Of a stretch of 57,003 nt of DNA, positions 1-8,780 are shown one piece after another. The notes below the pieces were generated by a model, which worked only from the letters and a program-made list of their open reading frames with translations, did not search any database and was not told where the DNA came from. Numbering within the stretch: the first letter of the stretch is position 1; each line of letters opens with the position of its first letter. Source of the stretch: Rubrivivax sp. (GTDB lineage Bacteria; Pseudomonadota; Gammaproteobacteria; Burkholderiales; Burkholderiaceae_C); NCBI GenBank assembly GCA_016789955.1, contig JAEUPB010000068.1, forward strand, positions 1 to 57,003, in the 5' to 3' direction. Made by a program: the position numbers and the translations under genes.

Positions 1-204
1 CATGCGCGCGATGCCGAGCACGACGGTGGCGAAGATCACCGGCGCGAACACCATCTTGATCAGCTTGATGAAGGCGTCACCGAGCGGCTTGAGATCGGCA
101 CCGAGGCCGGGATCGAGCACGCCGAGCAGGATGCCGGCGGACACGCCGATCAGTACCTGCACGTAGAGTTTGCCAAGGAGCTTGCCCGGCAGATGTCGAA
201 GCAT
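1..204 (-). CDS. dctA: C4-dicarboxylate transporter DctA, N-terminal part (cut by window start)
   Basis: The 68 visible residues match the start of the dicarboxylate/amino acid:cation symporter family, an inner-membrane carrier that takes up succinate, fumarate, malate and related acids with H+ or Na+. The family hallmarks seen are the first helix ([15 protein letters not shown]) followed by [14 protein letters not shown] and then APVIFATVV. The ATG at 204 is preceded by a strong ribosome site, GGGAGGAG. It lies downstream of the tartrate/D-malate dehydrogenase on the same strand, 127 bp away, so the two probably form an uptake-plus-oxidation unit. The remaining part of the protein, about 360 residues in the family, is outside the window. 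Confidence 0.9.
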   Translation of the reverse strand, partial: MLRHLPGKLLGKLYVQVLIGVSAGILLGVLDPGLGADLKPLGDAFIKLIKMVFAPVIFATVVLGIARM

Positions 205-288
205 CGGAGTTCTCCTCCCGTGGTGGACGGGACAGACGAGGACCCTGCCGCTCTTGCTGGCGGCATCGCGGATCGGGAACAGCGGGGA

Positions 289-326
289 GGCGGTCCGGCC
301 CGCAGCAGGGGCGCGACCGGACCGCC
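289..326 (-). repeat. Long inverted repeat between ttuC and dctA
   Basis: Two perfect 10-bp arms, GGCGGTCCGG at 289-298 and CCGGACCGCC at 317-326, flank an 18-nt loop. They lie just after the dehydrogenase stop codon on the path to dctA. There is no T-run on either side, so it is not a classic intrinsic terminator. It could be an mRNA-stabilising or partially terminating hairpin that sets different expression of the two genes. Confidence 0.5.
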
Positions 327-331
327 GCGGC

Positions 332-1420
332 TCAGGCGGCGCGGCTGACGGCGTCCGCGGCGAGGAAGGCGCACACCGCGCGGGTCACGTCGGCCGTGGT
401 GGCCGTGCCGCCCAGATCGCGGGTGTGCAGGGCCGCATCGGCGGTGACGCGCTCGATCGCGCGCATCACGCTGGCCGCCGCGGCGCGCTCGCCCAGGTGT
501 TCGAGCAGCATCACGACCGACCAGAAGGTGCCGACCGGATTGGCCAGGCCCTTGCCCATGATGTCGAAGGCCGAGCCGTGGATCGGCTCGAACATCGACG
601 GGTAGCGGCGCTCGGGGTCGATGTTGCCGGTGGGCGCGATGCCGAGGCTGCCGGCGAGCGCGGCGGCGAGGTCGCTGAGGATGTCGGCGTGCAGGTTGGT
701 CGCGACGATGGTGTCGAGCGACGCAGGGCGGTTGATCATGCGCGCGGTCGACGCGTCGACGAGTTCCTTGTCCCAGGTCACGTCGGGGAACTCGCGGGAG
801 ATCTCCAGCGCGATCTGGTCCCACATCACCATCGCGTGGCGCTGCGCGTTGCTCTTCGTGATGACGGTCAGCAGCTTGCGCGGCCGCGATTGCGCCAGCT
901 TGAAGGCGTAGCGCATGATGCGCTCGACGCCGGCGCGGGTCATCATCGACACGTCGGTGGCGGCCTCGATCGGGTGGCCGGCATGCACGCGACCACCGAC
1001 GCCGGAATACTCGCCCTCGGAGTTCTCGCGCACGATGACCCAGTTCAGGTCCTCGGGCCCGCAGCGCTTCAGCGGCGCGTCGATGCCGGGCAGGATGCGC
1101 GTCGGGCGCACGTTGGCGTACTGGTCGAAGCCCTGGCAGATCTTCAGCCGCAGGCCCCACAGCGTGATGTGGTCGGGGATGTGCGGGTCGCCGGCCGAGC
1201 CGAACAGGATCGCGTCCTTGTGGCGGATCGCGTCGAGGCCGTTGTCCGGCATCATGACGCCGTGGGCACGGAAGTAGTCGCCGCCCCAGTCGAAGTTCTC
1301 GAACGCGAAGCGCAAGGTGCTGCTGGTCTCGGCGAGCGCTTCCAGCACCTGCTGGCCGGCGGGCACGACTTCCTTGCCGATGCCGTCACCGGGGATGGTC
1401 GCGATGGCGTAGGTCTTCAT
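332..1420 (-). CDS. ttuC: Tartrate dehydrogenase/decarboxylase or D-malate dehydrogenase
   Basis: This 362-residue protein belongs to the isocitrate/isopropylmalate dehydrogenase fold (beta-decarboxylating, NAD-dependent, metal-requiring). TtuC and E. coli DmlA, of about 361-364 residues, are the closest matches in size and motifs. Visible hallmarks are the N-terminal [12 protein letters not shown], the [10 protein letters not shown] substrate loop, the conserved Lys-Asn pair in TKSNA, the aspartates of [10 protein letters not shown] and the nucleotide-binding [10 protein letters not shown]. It oxidises tartrate or D-malate to feed central metabolism. The ATG at 1420 follows an AGGAGA ribosome site. 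A LysR gene is divergent and dctA lies downstream, the same arrangement of functions as E. coli dmlR-dmlA. Which of the two substrates is physiological cannot be read from sequence. Confidence 0.85.
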   Translation of the reverse strand: MKTYAIATIPGDGIGKEVVPAGQQVLEALAETSSTLRFAFENFDWGGDYFRAHGVMMPDNGLDAIRHKDAILFGSAGDPHIPDHITLWGLRLKICQGFDQYANVRPTRILPGIDAPLKRCGPEDLNWVIVRENSEGEYSGVGGRVHAGHPIEAATDVSMMTRAGVERIMRYAFKLAQSRPRKLLTVITKSNAQRHAMVMWDQIALEISREFPDVTWDKELVDASTARMINRPASLDTIVATNLHADILSDLAAALAGSLGIAPTGNIDPERRYPSMFEPIHGSAFDIMGKGLANPVGTFWSVVMLLEHLGERAAAASVMRAIERVTADAALHTRDLGGTATTADVTRAVCAFLAADAVSRAA

Positions 1421-1500
1421 GGGGTCTGTCTCCTGCGGTGGGATGGGGTGATCGGTGAGGAGACTGTAGGAGGTGGACCGTGTGCGCGCACGCGGCTAGA

Positions 1501-1523
1501 GTGAAGCCATTCTTCACCTGAAG
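1501..1523. promoter_or_regulatory. Candidate LysR-type operator between ttuC and its regulator
   Basis: GTGAAG at 1501-1506 and CTTCAC at 1512-1517 form a perfect 6-bp inverted repeat with 5-nt spacing. CTTCA at 1512-1516 and TGAAG at 1519-1523 make a second, overlapping dyad. A TAGAGT hexamer immediately upstream could be the -10 of the regulator gene, whose ATG is at 1550. Overlapping dyads in a divergent intergenic region are typical for LysR regulator binding and autorepression. Assignment to this regulator is inference from position. Confidence 0.5.
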
Positions 1524-1549
1524 CTAACGATGAACGGCGCGAGGCACCC

Positions 1550-2479
1550 ATGACCCGCAGCATCCAGCCCGCCGACCTCGGCTTCTTCTCCACGCTGGCC
1601 GGCGCGGGCAGCCTGAGCGCCGCCGCGCGCGAGCTGGGCATCACGACGCCCGCGGTGAGCAAGCACCTGGCGCTGATGGAGTCGCGCGTCGGGCTTCCGC
1701 TGGTCACGCGCACGACGAGGCGCATGAGCCTGACGCCCGAGGGCGAGCTGGTCCTGCAGCACGCGCGCCGCATCCTCGGCGAGATCGACGACCTGCAGCA
1801 GCTGCTGGGTGTCTCCAAGGCCACGCCCAGGGGCCTGCTGCGGGTGAACGCCACCCTCGGCTTCGGGCGCAGCCATGTCGCGCCGCTGATCTCGCGCTTC
1901 GTGCGCAAGCACCCGCAGGTCGAGGTGCAGCTGCAGCTCTCGGTGAACCCGCCTCCGCTCACCGACGACGCCTTCGACGTCTGCCTGCGCTTCGGCGCGC
2001 CGCCCGATGCCCGCGTGATCGCCCGGCACATCGCCCCCAACCGCCGCCTGCTGTGTGCCGCGCCGAGCTATCTGGCCAGGCGCGGCATGCCCAAGGCGCC
2101 GAACGACCTGACGCGCCACAACTGCATCGGCATCCGGCAGGGCGAGGAAGCCTACGGCGTGTGGCGCCTCTCCACCGGCCGTGCGAAGGGTGCCGCCACC
2201 GAGGCGGTGAGGATCCGCGGCAACCTGACCACCAACGACGGCGAGATCGCCGTCAACTGGGCACTCGACGGCCACGGCATCGTGATGCGCGCCGAGTGGG
2301 ACATCGACCGCCACTTGAAGAGCGGCCGCCTCGTGCAGGTGCTGCCGCAGTACCACACGCCGGACGCCGACATCCACGCCGTGTACCCGCAGCGCCACCA
2401 GACGGCGGCGCGGGTCCGGGGCTTCGTCGATTTCCTCGCGCAGGCGTTCCAGCGGCGCGCCGCAGCGGGCCAGCCGTAG
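1550..2479 (+). CDS. LysR-family transcriptional regulator, divergent from ttuC
   Basis: This 309-residue cytosolic DNA-binding protein has the N-terminal winged helix-turn-helix at about residues 10-65 (GSLSAAARELGITTPAVSKH) and a LysR substrate-binding domain at about 90-300. It probably senses the acid degraded by the divergent dehydrogenase and activates ttuC, by analogy with DmlR/DmlA and with TtuA. The ATG at 1550 is preceded by GAGG at 1541-1544. The 129-bp intergenic region holds the double dyad described separately. The C-terminus shows no unusual domain. Confidence 0.88.
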   Translation: MTRSIQPADLGFFSTLAGAGSLSAAARELGITTPAVSKHLALMESRVGLPLVTRTTRRMSLTPEGELVLQHARRILGEIDDLQQLLGVSKATPRGLLRVNATLGFGRSHVAPLISRFVRKHPQVEVQLQLSVNPPPLTDDAFDVCLRFGAPPDARVIARHIAPNRRLLCAAPSYLARRGMPKAPNDLTRHNCIGIRQGEEAYGVWRLSTGRAKGAATEAVRIRGNLTTNDGEIAVNWALDGHGIVMRAEWDIDRHLKSGRLVQVLPQYHTPDADIHAVYPQRHQTAARVRGFVDFLAQAFQRRAAAGQP

Positions 2480-2584
2480 GCCGCAGGTCGCCGTGGCCAT
2501 CGTGGCCTGCGAGCACGGCCCTGGCGTAGAGCTAAGCTCGGGGTGCCGGCAGCCGTGTGCGCGCCGACACCACGGAGGCCACCC

Positions 2585-4123
2585 ATGACCGAGCCCACCC
2601 GACGCGAGATCCTCGCCGGCGCCGCCGCACTCGCCGCCGCCGGCACCGCGAGCGCCGTCGACAACCCCGAGTACCTCTCGGCCGCACAGCTCGCCGACGC
2701 GCTGCGCGCGAAGCGCCTCTCGTCGCTCGAACTCACCGACCGGCTGATCGCCCGCATCGAACGGCTCGACGCGCGGCTGAACGCCGTGATCGCGCGTGAC
2801 TTCGACCGCGCCCGCGACGCCGCGAAGGCCGCCGACGCGGCACTTGCGCGCGGCGACGCGCGGCCGTTGCTGGGCGTGCCGATGACGGTGAAGGAGTCGT
2901 TCAACATGGCCGGACTGCCGACGACCTGGGGCATCCCCGAGGCGCGCGGCTACGTGGCGCGCGAGGACGCGCTGATCGTCTCGCGGGTGCGCGCCGCCGG
3001 CGCGGTGATCCTGGGCAAGACCAACGTGCCGCTGGTGCTGGGCGACTGGCAGAGCTACAACGCCATCCACGGGGTCACGCGCAACCCGTGGGACCTGGAG
3101 CGCTCGCCGGGCGGCTCGTCGGGCGGTTCTTCGGCGGCGCTGGCGGCCGGGTTCGGCCCGCTCTCGCTGGGCTCGGACATCGGCGGCTCGCTGCGCGTGC
3201 CGGCCCACTTTTGCGGCGTCACGGCGCTGAAGCCCACGCACGGCCTCGTGCCCACGCGCGGCCAGGTGCCGCCCGGCGCGCCCGCGCTGCCGCGCGAGCC
3301 GGATCTCGCGGTGGTCGGCCCGATGGCACGCACCGTCGACGATCTGACGAGGCTGTTCGACGTGATCGCCGGCCCCGACGAACAGGGCACCGGCGTCGGC
3401 TACCGGCTCGCGCTGCGCCCGCCGCGCCACCAGGCGCTGAAGGACCATCGCGTGCTGCTGCTGGACAGCCATCCGATGGCACCGACCGCGAGCGCGATCC
3501 GGCAGGCGCTGGAGCGCCTGGGCGGCCGGCTCGAGCGGGCCGGCGTGCGCGTGCAGCGCAGCCACGCGCGGATGCCCGACCTGGCCGAGGTGTCCCGCGT
3601 CTACGCGCGGCTGTTGATGTCGTTCACCGCCGCGTTCTGGCCGCAGCCGCTCTACGACCAGATGCGCAACGCCGGCGCGTCGATCCCGGCCGAAGACCGC
3701 AGCCTGGGTGCCGAGCTCGCGCGCGGCATCGGGCTCAGCCACCGCGACTGGATGGGGGCCGACGGCGCGCGCGCCAGCCACCAGCAGCAGTTCCGCGCGC
3801 TGTTCGAGCAGGTCGACGTGATCCTGTGCCCGGCGATGGCCGTCACCGCCTATCCGCACGACCACAGCGAGCCGCAGCACCAGCGCCGGCTCGACGTCGA
3901 CGGCCGCAAGGCGCCCTACAGCAGCACCGGCCTGGTCTGGGCCTCGGCGGCCACCAGCACCGGCCTGCCCGCCGCGGTGGTGCCGATCGACCGTGGCGAC
4001 AGCCCGCTGCCGATCGGCGTGCAGATCATCGGGCCGCACCTGGAAGACCGCACCGTGCTCGGATTCGCCGCGCACCTCGAGCGCGAGTTCGGCGGCTTCG
4101 TGCCGCCGCCGGGCTACGCCTGA
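2585..4123 (+). CDS. Amidase signature enzyme with Tat-like signal
   Basis: This protein of about 512 residues belongs to the amidase signature family, hydrolases of carboxamides that use a Lys-Ser-Ser triad. The triad can be placed as Lys103 in MTVKES, the cis-Ser at about 178 in SPGGSSGGSS, and the nucleophile Ser202 in GSDIGGS. The N-terminus (TRREILAGAAALAAAG, cleavage near ASA) is a twin-arginine-type export signal, so the enzyme probably acts in the periplasm. I chose the ATG at 2585 because GGAGG lies at 2574-2578. A longer reading from 2543 would spoil the signal peptide. The natural amide is unknown and the neighbours do not reveal it. Confidence 0.85.
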   Translation: MTEPTRREILAGAAALAAAGTASAVDNPEYLSAAQLADALRAKRLSSLELTDRLIARIERLDARLNAVIARDFDRARDAAKAADAALARGDARPLLGVPMTVKESFNMAGLPTTWGIPEARGYVAREDALIVSRVRAAGAVILGKTNVPLVLGDWQSYNAIHGVTRNPWDLERSPGGSSGGSSAALAAGFGPLSLGSDIGGSLRVPAHFCGVTALKPTHGLVPTRGQVPPGAPALPREPDLAVVGPMARTVDDLTRLFDVIAGPDEQGTGVGYRLALRPPRHQALKDHRVLLLDSHPMAPTASAIRQALERLGGRLERAGVRVQRSHARMPDLAEVSRVYARLLMSFTAAFWPQPLYDQMRNAGASIPAEDRSLGAELARGIGLSHRDWMGADGARASHQQQFRALFEQVDVILCPAMAVTAYPHDHSEPQHQRRLDVDGRKAPYSSTGLVWASAATSTGLPAAVVPIDRGDSPLPIGVQIIGPHLEDRTVLGFAAHLEREFGGFVPPPGYA

Positions 4124-4133
4124 GCCGGCGCCG

Positions 4134-4754
4134 TCACGCCACCATCGGCCGTGCCGCCAGCACCGCCTGCCGCGCGCGGTCGAGGAAGGCGCGCTTGTCC
4201 TCGCCGGGTGCGAGGCGCATCGGCGTGCCGAAGGTGGCGGTGCACAGGATGGGCACCGGCACCACCTCGCCCTTGGGCATCACGCGCTGCACGTTGTCGA
4301 TCCACACCGGGATCAGCGCGACGTCGGGGAACTGCTCGGCCAGGTGGTACAGGCCGCTCTTGAACGGCATCGGCTCGCCGCGGTTGCTGCGCGTGCCCTC
4401 GGGGAAGATCACGAGCGAGTCGCCACGGGCGAGTGCCTCCACCAGCGGCTCCAGCGGGTCCTGGTCGTCGGTGCGCTGCCGGCTGACGTAGACCGCGTTG
4501 AACACCTCGCGCGTCAGCCAGTGCTTGAATCGCGTCGAGGTCCAGTAGTCCCTGGCGGCGATCGGCCGTGTGCGCGCGCGCAGTTCCTGCGGCAGTGCGG
4601 CCCAGATCAGCACCCAGTCGAGGTGGCTCTGGTGGTTGGCGAAATAGATGCGCTGCTCGGCCTTGGGCGGGCAGCCGCGCCAGTGGCCCTGCGCGCCGGT
4701 CACCAGGCGCGCCACGGCCACGAGCAGCCAGCCCATCGCGTCGGCGCGCGTCAC
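4134..4754 (-). CDS. 1-acyl-sn-glycerol-3-phosphate acyltransferase family protein
   Basis: This 206-residue enzyme of the PlsC/LPLAT family transfers an acyl chain to lysophosphatidic acid or a similar acceptor at the inner membrane. The catalytic HX4D box is His41-Asp46 in NHQSHLD, and the acceptor-binding FPEGTRS motif is at about 117-123. An N-terminal hydrophobic stretch (residues 8-20) fits membrane anchoring. It lies 31 bp downstream of the RidA-family gene and follows plsY, so the three genes look like one unit, with PlsY making lysophosphatidate and this protein able to use it. It is shorter than E. coli PlsC (245 residues) and could be a paralogue with another acceptor. Confidence 0.82.
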   Translation of the reverse strand: MTRADAMGWLLVAVARLVTGAQGHWRGCPPKAEQRIYFANHQSHLDWVLIWAALPQELRARTRPIAARDYWTSTRFKHWLTREVFNAVYVSRQRTDDQDPLEPLVEALARGDSLVIFPEGTRSNRGEPMPFKSGLYHLAEQFPDVALIPVWIDNVQRVMPKGEVVPVPILCTATFGTPMRLAPGEDKRAFLDRARQAVLAARPMVA

Positions 4755-4785
4755 GGCGCGGGTTCCGGGGTCGTCGTGCCGGCGC

Positions 4786-5136
4786 CTAGGGCAGTGCCGC
4801 GGTGACGACCATCTCCACCTTCCACTCGGGCTTGGCGAGCGCCGCCTGCACGGTGGCGCGCGGCGGCGTGTGGCCGCTCACCACCCAGCCTTCCCACACG
4901 GCGTTCATCGCGGGGAACTCGGCCAGGTCGGCGATGTAGATCTGCACCATCAGCAGCCGGCTCTTGTCGGTGCCGGCGCGGGCCAGCAGCCCGTCGATGG
5001 CGGCGAGCACCTGGCGCGTCTGCCCGGCGATGTCCTGGCTCGCGTCGGGTGCGACCTGTCCGGCGAGGTAGCACACGCCGTTGTGGACGGCCATCTCCGA
5101 CAGCCGCGGGCCGACGTCGAATCGTTGCAGGGTCAT
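4786..5136 (-). CDS. RidA/YjgF/Rid family protein
   Basis: This small protein of about 116 residues has the Rid fold, typically a cytosolic trimer. Family members of the RidA type hydrolyse reactive enamine/imine intermediates released by PLP enzymes. The conserved ends are seen: an NGVCYLAGQ stretch near residues 19-27 and the C-terminal KPEWKVEMVVTAAL. The canonical RidA catalytic Arg (in an IPQA-R-type context) has no clear counterpart near the C-terminus, so it may belong to another Rid subfamily rather than the archetypal deaminase. The start codon overlaps the plsY stop (ATGA), which implies translational coupling. Confidence 0.8.
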   Translation of the reverse strand: MTLQRFDVGPRLSEMAVHNGVCYLAGQVAPDASQDIAGQTRQVLAAIDGLLARAGTDKSRLLMVQIYIADLAEFPAMNAVWEGWVVSGHTPPRATVQAALAKPEWKVEMVVTAALP

Positions 5137-5843
5137 CGGTGGTGGCCTTTCTTGTGCTTGTGGTGGGCGTGCCCGTGGGCACCGTGAGGGGGATGCGCGT
5201 GCGCAGGGGCTGCCGCCGCGGGCGCCGACTTCTGCCCGAGCTTGGACTCGGTGCCGGCGAACAGCTTGCGGATGTTGCCTTCGTGGCGCCAGATGAGCAG
5301 CAGGCTCATCGCCGCGACGGCGAAGAACGATGACTCGAAGCCCCAGATCAGCAGTTCGTAGAACGGCGCGAACACCGCGCTCAGGATCGACGCCAGCGAC
5401 GAGTAGCGGAAGAACGCCGCGATGATCAGCCAGGTCAGCAGCGTGGCCAGGCCCAGCCCCGGCTGCAGCGCCATCAGCGCGCCGGCCGCGGTGGCCACGC
5501 CCTTGCCGCCCTGGAAGCGGAAGAACAGCGGCCAGAGGTGCCCGAGGAAGGCCGCGAGGCCGGTGAACGCGGCCACGGTCTCCACGTCGTCGCCCAGGCC
5601 CCAGCGGCGACCCCAGGCCAGCACCGCGAACACCGGCACGTAGCCCTTCAGCGCATCGAGCGCGAGGGTGATGATCGCGGCGGCCCGGTTGCCCGAGCGC
5701 AGCACGTTGGTGGCGCCGGGGTTGCCCGAGCCGTAGCTGCGCGGGTCGGCCAGGCCCATCAGCCGGCTGATGATCACGGCGAACGACAGCGAGCCGACCA
5801 GGTAGCCGGCGAGCAGGCACAGGGCGACGGATGCGTACGGCAT
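5133..5843 (-). CDS. plsY: Glycerol-3-phosphate acyltransferase PlsY with histidine-rich tail
   Basis: This integral membrane enzyme of about 236 residues transfers the acyl group of acyl-phosphate to glycerol-3-phosphate, the first step of phospholipid synthesis. The three PlsY signature loops are present: GSGNPGATNVLR, FFRFQGGKGVAT and the third near LIWRHEGNIRKLFAGTE. Ordinary PlsY proteins end shortly after this. Here the chain continues about 35 residues into an Ala/Pro/His tail with ten histidines in its last 22 residues plus several lysines. The start at 5843 directly follows TATAGT with a 9-nt gap. RidA- and PlsC-family genes follow in the same direction. Confidence 0.92.
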   Translation of the reverse strand: MPYASVALCLLAGYLVGSLSFAVIISRLMGLADPRSYGSGNPGATNVLRSGNRAAAIITLALDALKGYVPVFAVLAWGRRWGLGDDVETVAAFTGLAAFLGHLWPLFFRFQGGKGVATAAGALMALQPGLGLATLLTWLIIAAFFRYSSLASILSAVFAPFYELLIWGFESSFFAVAAMSLLLIWRHEGNIRKLFAGTESKLGQKSAPAAAAPAHAHPPHGAHGHAHHKHKKGHHR

Positions 5844-5852
5844 GGGCGCCGC

Positions 5853-5858
5853 ACTATA
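5853..5858 (-). promoter_or_regulatory. Candidate -10 element of plsY
   Basis: Read on the minus strand the hexamer is TATAGT, one base from the sigma-70 consensus. It ends 9 nt before the plsY ATG, so the transcript would have almost no leader. No Shine-Dalgarno sequence is visible in the gap. Confidence 0.45.
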
Positions 5859-5941
5859 CGGCGCGGCCTGCGGTCCACGATCCGGGATCCGGCGCGGCGC
5901 GGTCTCGGGTAGCGTCGCGCAGTGCCGCGCCCCACACCCCC

Positions 5942-7171
5942 ATGACTCCCGCGCCATCCAGGCCCACCGACAGCCTCTTCGCCCAGCGTGCCTTCATGCG
6001 GCTGTGGGTGTCGCGCCTGGCCGGCACGTCGGGTGCGCAGATGCTGATGGTGGCGTTGGGCTGGCAGATGTACGACCTCACCGGCTCGGCCTGGGACCTG
6101 GGGCTGGTGGGCCTGCTGCAGTTCCTGCCGGCGCTGCTGCTGGTGCTGGTGGCCGGCCAGGTGGTGGACCGCTACCAGCGCGGGCGCATCATCGCCGGCT
6201 GCCACGCCACGATGCTCGGCATCTCGCTCGCGCTGGCGATCGGAAGCGCCGCCGGTGCGGTGACGCGCGAGTGGCTGCTGCTGCTCTCGGTGGCGCTGGG
6301 CGTGGTGCGCGCGTTCCAGATGCCGGCGCAGCAGGCGCTGGTGCCGGCGCTGGTGCCCCCGGAACTGCTGCCGCGCGCGCTGGCCTTCGCGTCGTCGGGT
6401 CTGCAGGGGGCCATCATCGCCGGGCCGGCGCTCGGCGGCCTGGTGTACGCGCTGGGGGCGGTGGCGGTCTACGCGCTGTGCGCGGTGCACTTTCTCGCGG
6501 CGGGGTGGCTGGTGGCGTCGATCGTCCATGCGCAGGTGCATGCGCCCGAACGGCCGGGCTGGCGCACGCTGCTGGCCGGCGTGGACTACGTGTGGCGGCA
6601 CAAGGTGGTGCTGGGCGCGGTCTCGCTGGACTTCTTCGCGGTGCTGCTGGGCGGCGCCGTGGCGCTGCTGCCGATCTACGCGCGCGACATCCTGCACGTC
6701 GGCCCCTGGGGCCTGGGGCTGCTGCGCGCGGCGCCGGCGCTGGGGGCGCTGGTGATGTCGGTGGCGCTCACGCGCTGGCCGGTGCGGCGGCGCAGCGGGG
6801 CCTGGCTGCTCGGCGCAGTGGCGGTGTACGGGCTCACGACGCTGGTGTTCGGCGTGTCGACGAGCTTCGGCCTCTCGCTGGCGATGCTGGCGTTCGGCGG
6901 CGCCGCCGACATGATCAGCGTGGTGATCCGCCAGACGCTGGTGCAGCTCGAGACGCCCGACGCGATGCGCGGCCGCGTCAGCGCGGTCAACTCGGTGTTC
7001 ATCGGCGGCTCCAACCAGCTCGGCGAGTTCGAGTCGGGCGCCACCGCGGCATGGCTGGGCGCGGCGGGCTCGGTGGTGCTGGGCGGCGCGGGCACGCTGC
7101 TGGTGGCGGCGCTGTGGGTGCGGCTGTTCCCGAGGCTGGCGCGTCGCGACGCGCTGGTCGGAGCGCGCTGA
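5942..7171 (+). CDS. MFS transporter, probable drug or siderophore exporter (DHA3-like)
   Basis: This membrane protein of about 409 residues has the length and 12-helix pattern of the major facilitator superfamily. The loop between helices 2 and 3 carries the MFS motif A remnant AGQVVDRYQRGRI, and the N-terminus (FMRLWVSRLAGTSGAQM) resembles EntS/DHA3-type exporters. It likely exports a small hydrophobic compound using the proton gradient; the substrate is unknown. The start at 5942 is the first in-frame ATG before the first helix. It is divergent from plsY across about 98 bp, which contains a possible -10 (TAGCGT) for this gene. Confidence 0.82.
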   Translation: MTPAPSRPTDSLFAQRAFMRLWVSRLAGTSGAQMLMVALGWQMYDLTGSAWDLGLVGLLQFLPALLLVLVAGQVVDRYQRGRIIAGCHATMLGISLALAIGSAAGAVTREWLLLLSVALGVVRAFQMPAQQALVPALVPPELLPRALAFASSGLQGAIIAGPALGGLVYALGAVAVYALCAVHFLAAGWLVASIVHAQVHAPERPGWRTLLAGVDYVWRHKVVLGAVSLDFFAVLLGGAVALLPIYARDILHVGPWGLGLLRAAPALGALVMSVALTRWPVRRRSGAWLLGAVAVYGLTTLVFGVSTSFGLSLAMLAFGGAADMISVVIRQTLVQLETPDAMRGRVSAVNSVFIGGSNQLGEFESGATAAWLGAAGSVVLGGAGTLLVAALWVRLFPRLARRDALVGAR

Positions 7172-7220
7172 CGACGGCCGCGCGCCTGCCGGCGTGGGCG
7201 CGTGGCCGACGTGGCGCGGG

Positions 7221-8780
7221 TCAGGCCGCCGCGCCCGAGACCCTGAACACGGCGACCGCACGCACGAGCTGTTCGGCCTGCTGGCGCAGGCTCTCGGCCG
7301 CGGCGGCCGATTCCTCGACCAGCGCGGCGTTCTGCTGGGTCGTCTTGTCCATGTTGGAGACGGCCTCGCCGATCTGGCCCACCCCCGCGCTCTGCTCCGT
7401 GCTGGCGGTGCTGATCTCGCCCATGATGTCGGTGACGCGCCGGATCGACTGGACGATCTCCCGCATCGTCTCGCCGGCGCGATCGACCAACGCACCGCCA
7501 CGCTCGACGCGCTCGACGCTGGTGGAGATCAGCGACTTGATCTCGCGGGCTGCCTCGGCGCTGCGCTGGGCGAGGTTGCGCACCTCGCCGGCCACCACCG
7601 CAAAGCCGCGGCCCTGCTCGCCCGCGCGCGCCGCCTCGACCGCCGCGTTGAGCGCGAGGATGTTGGTCTGGAACGCGATGCCGTCGATCGTGCCGATGAT
7701 CTCGGCGATGCGGCGCGACGAGTCGTTGATGTCCTTCATCGTCGTCACCACCTGTTCCACCACCTGACCGCCCTGGCTCGCCACCTCGGAGGCTGCCACG
7801 GCGAGCTGGTTGGCCTGGCGGGCGTTGTCCGCGTTCTTGGTCACGGTGGCGCCGAGTTGCTCCATCGACGCCGCCGTCTGCTGCAGCGCGCTGGCCTGCT
7901 GCTCGGTGCGTGCGGAGAGGTCCTGGTTGCCGTTGGCGATCTGCGCGCTGGCGGTGGCCACGCTGCCGGCATTGCCGCGCACCGCGCTGACGACCCGGGT
8001 CAGCGAATCCTGCATCGCGCCCATCGCGGCCAGCAGCGGCGAGAACTCGTCGCGAGCGGTGTCGTGCACCGGCTGCAGCAGGTCTCCGTCGCGGACGCGT
8101 TCCGCAACCGCCGACGCCTGCGCGACGCGCCGCCGCAGCACGCTGCCGACATGCCAGGACATCGCCATCAGCGCGCCGATCGTCGCCGCGACCAGGCTGC
8201 CCAGCCACAGCTGCGTGGAGTCCGCATGGTTGCGGATGCCTCGCAGATCCGTCTGCAGGTTCTCCTGCTGGAACTTCACGGTCTCGGCCAGTTCCTTCAG
8301 CACCGCGTTGCGCGCCGGGATCGTGCGCTCGACCAGGAAGGCGAACGCCTCGTCCTTCTTGCCGGCACGGATCAACGCGATGTTCGCCTCGCCGGCCTCC
8401 CAGAACTTGGCGACGATCGGCGGCAGCGTGGCGTATCGCTGCCTGCCCGCCTCGGTGAACAGGCCGGTTTCGTAGGCCTTCAGGGTTTCGGCGATCGCCT
8501 TGCGCTTCTCGCCGACGTCGGCCAGCGTCGCCGCGAGCTCCTCCGGCGTGCGCGACAGCATCCCGTGGCGCAGTTGCAGCGACACGCGGGTGACGTTCAG
8601 CTCGAGCTCGGCCATGCGCTGCAGCTGCGGCACGCGCGAACTCCCGGTGCGATCGGCCTGCGATTCGATGTCGGCGAGCTGGACGTGGCTGTAGTACGCC
8701 ACACCGCCCAGCGACATGCTCAGCGCGATGGCCAGTGCGTACAGCCGGGCGGTGATGCCTTGATTGATCAGTCGAGGCAT
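7221..8780 (-). CDS. Methyl-accepting chemotaxis protein, transmembrane
   Basis: This chemoreceptor of about 519 residues has helix 1 at about 9-31, a roughly 160-residue periplasmic helical ligand-binding region (four-helix-bundle type), helix 2 at about 193-213, a HAMP domain at about 214-266 and a methyl-accepting signalling domain to about 510. The hairpin tip that contacts CheA/CheW is clear (IDGIAFQTNILALNAAVEAA, then RGFAVVAGEVRNLAQRSA). There is no C-terminal pentapeptide for CheR binding. The start at 8780 gives a short cytosolic tip before helix 1; a longer ATG at 8900 would add 40 unlikely residues. Its ligand is unknown. It is divergent from the PAS-type receptor. Confidence 0.92.
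   Translation of the reverse strand: MPRLINQGITARLYALAIALSMSLGGVAYYSHVQLADIESQADRTGSSRVPQLQRMAELELNVTRVSLQLRHGMLSRTPEELAATLADVGEKRKAIAETLKAYETGLFTEAGRQRYATLPPIVAKFWEAGEANIALIRAGKKDEAFAFLVERTIPARNAVLKELAETVKFQQENLQTDLRGIRNHADSTQLWLGSLVAATIGALMAMSWHVGSVLRRRVAQASAVAERVRDGDLLQPVHDTARDEFSPLLAAMGAMQDSLTRVVSAVRGNAGSVATASAQIANGNQDLSARTEQQASALQQTAASMEQLGATVTKNADNARQANQLAVAASEVASQGGQVVEQVVTTMKDINDSSRRIAEIIGTIDGIAFQTNILALNAAVEAARAGEQGRGFAVVAGEVRNLAQRSAEAAREIKSLISTSVERVERGGALVDRAGETMREIVQSIRRVTDIMGEISTASTEQSAGVGQIGEAVSNMDKTTQQNAALVEESAAAAESLRQQAEQLVRAVAVFRVSGAAA

Noticed and set aside
1514-4075. Minus-strand open frame of about 850 codons opposite the LysR and amidase genes
   Set aside because: It is the antisense shadow of two well-supported genes, with low-complexity translation and no ribosome site.
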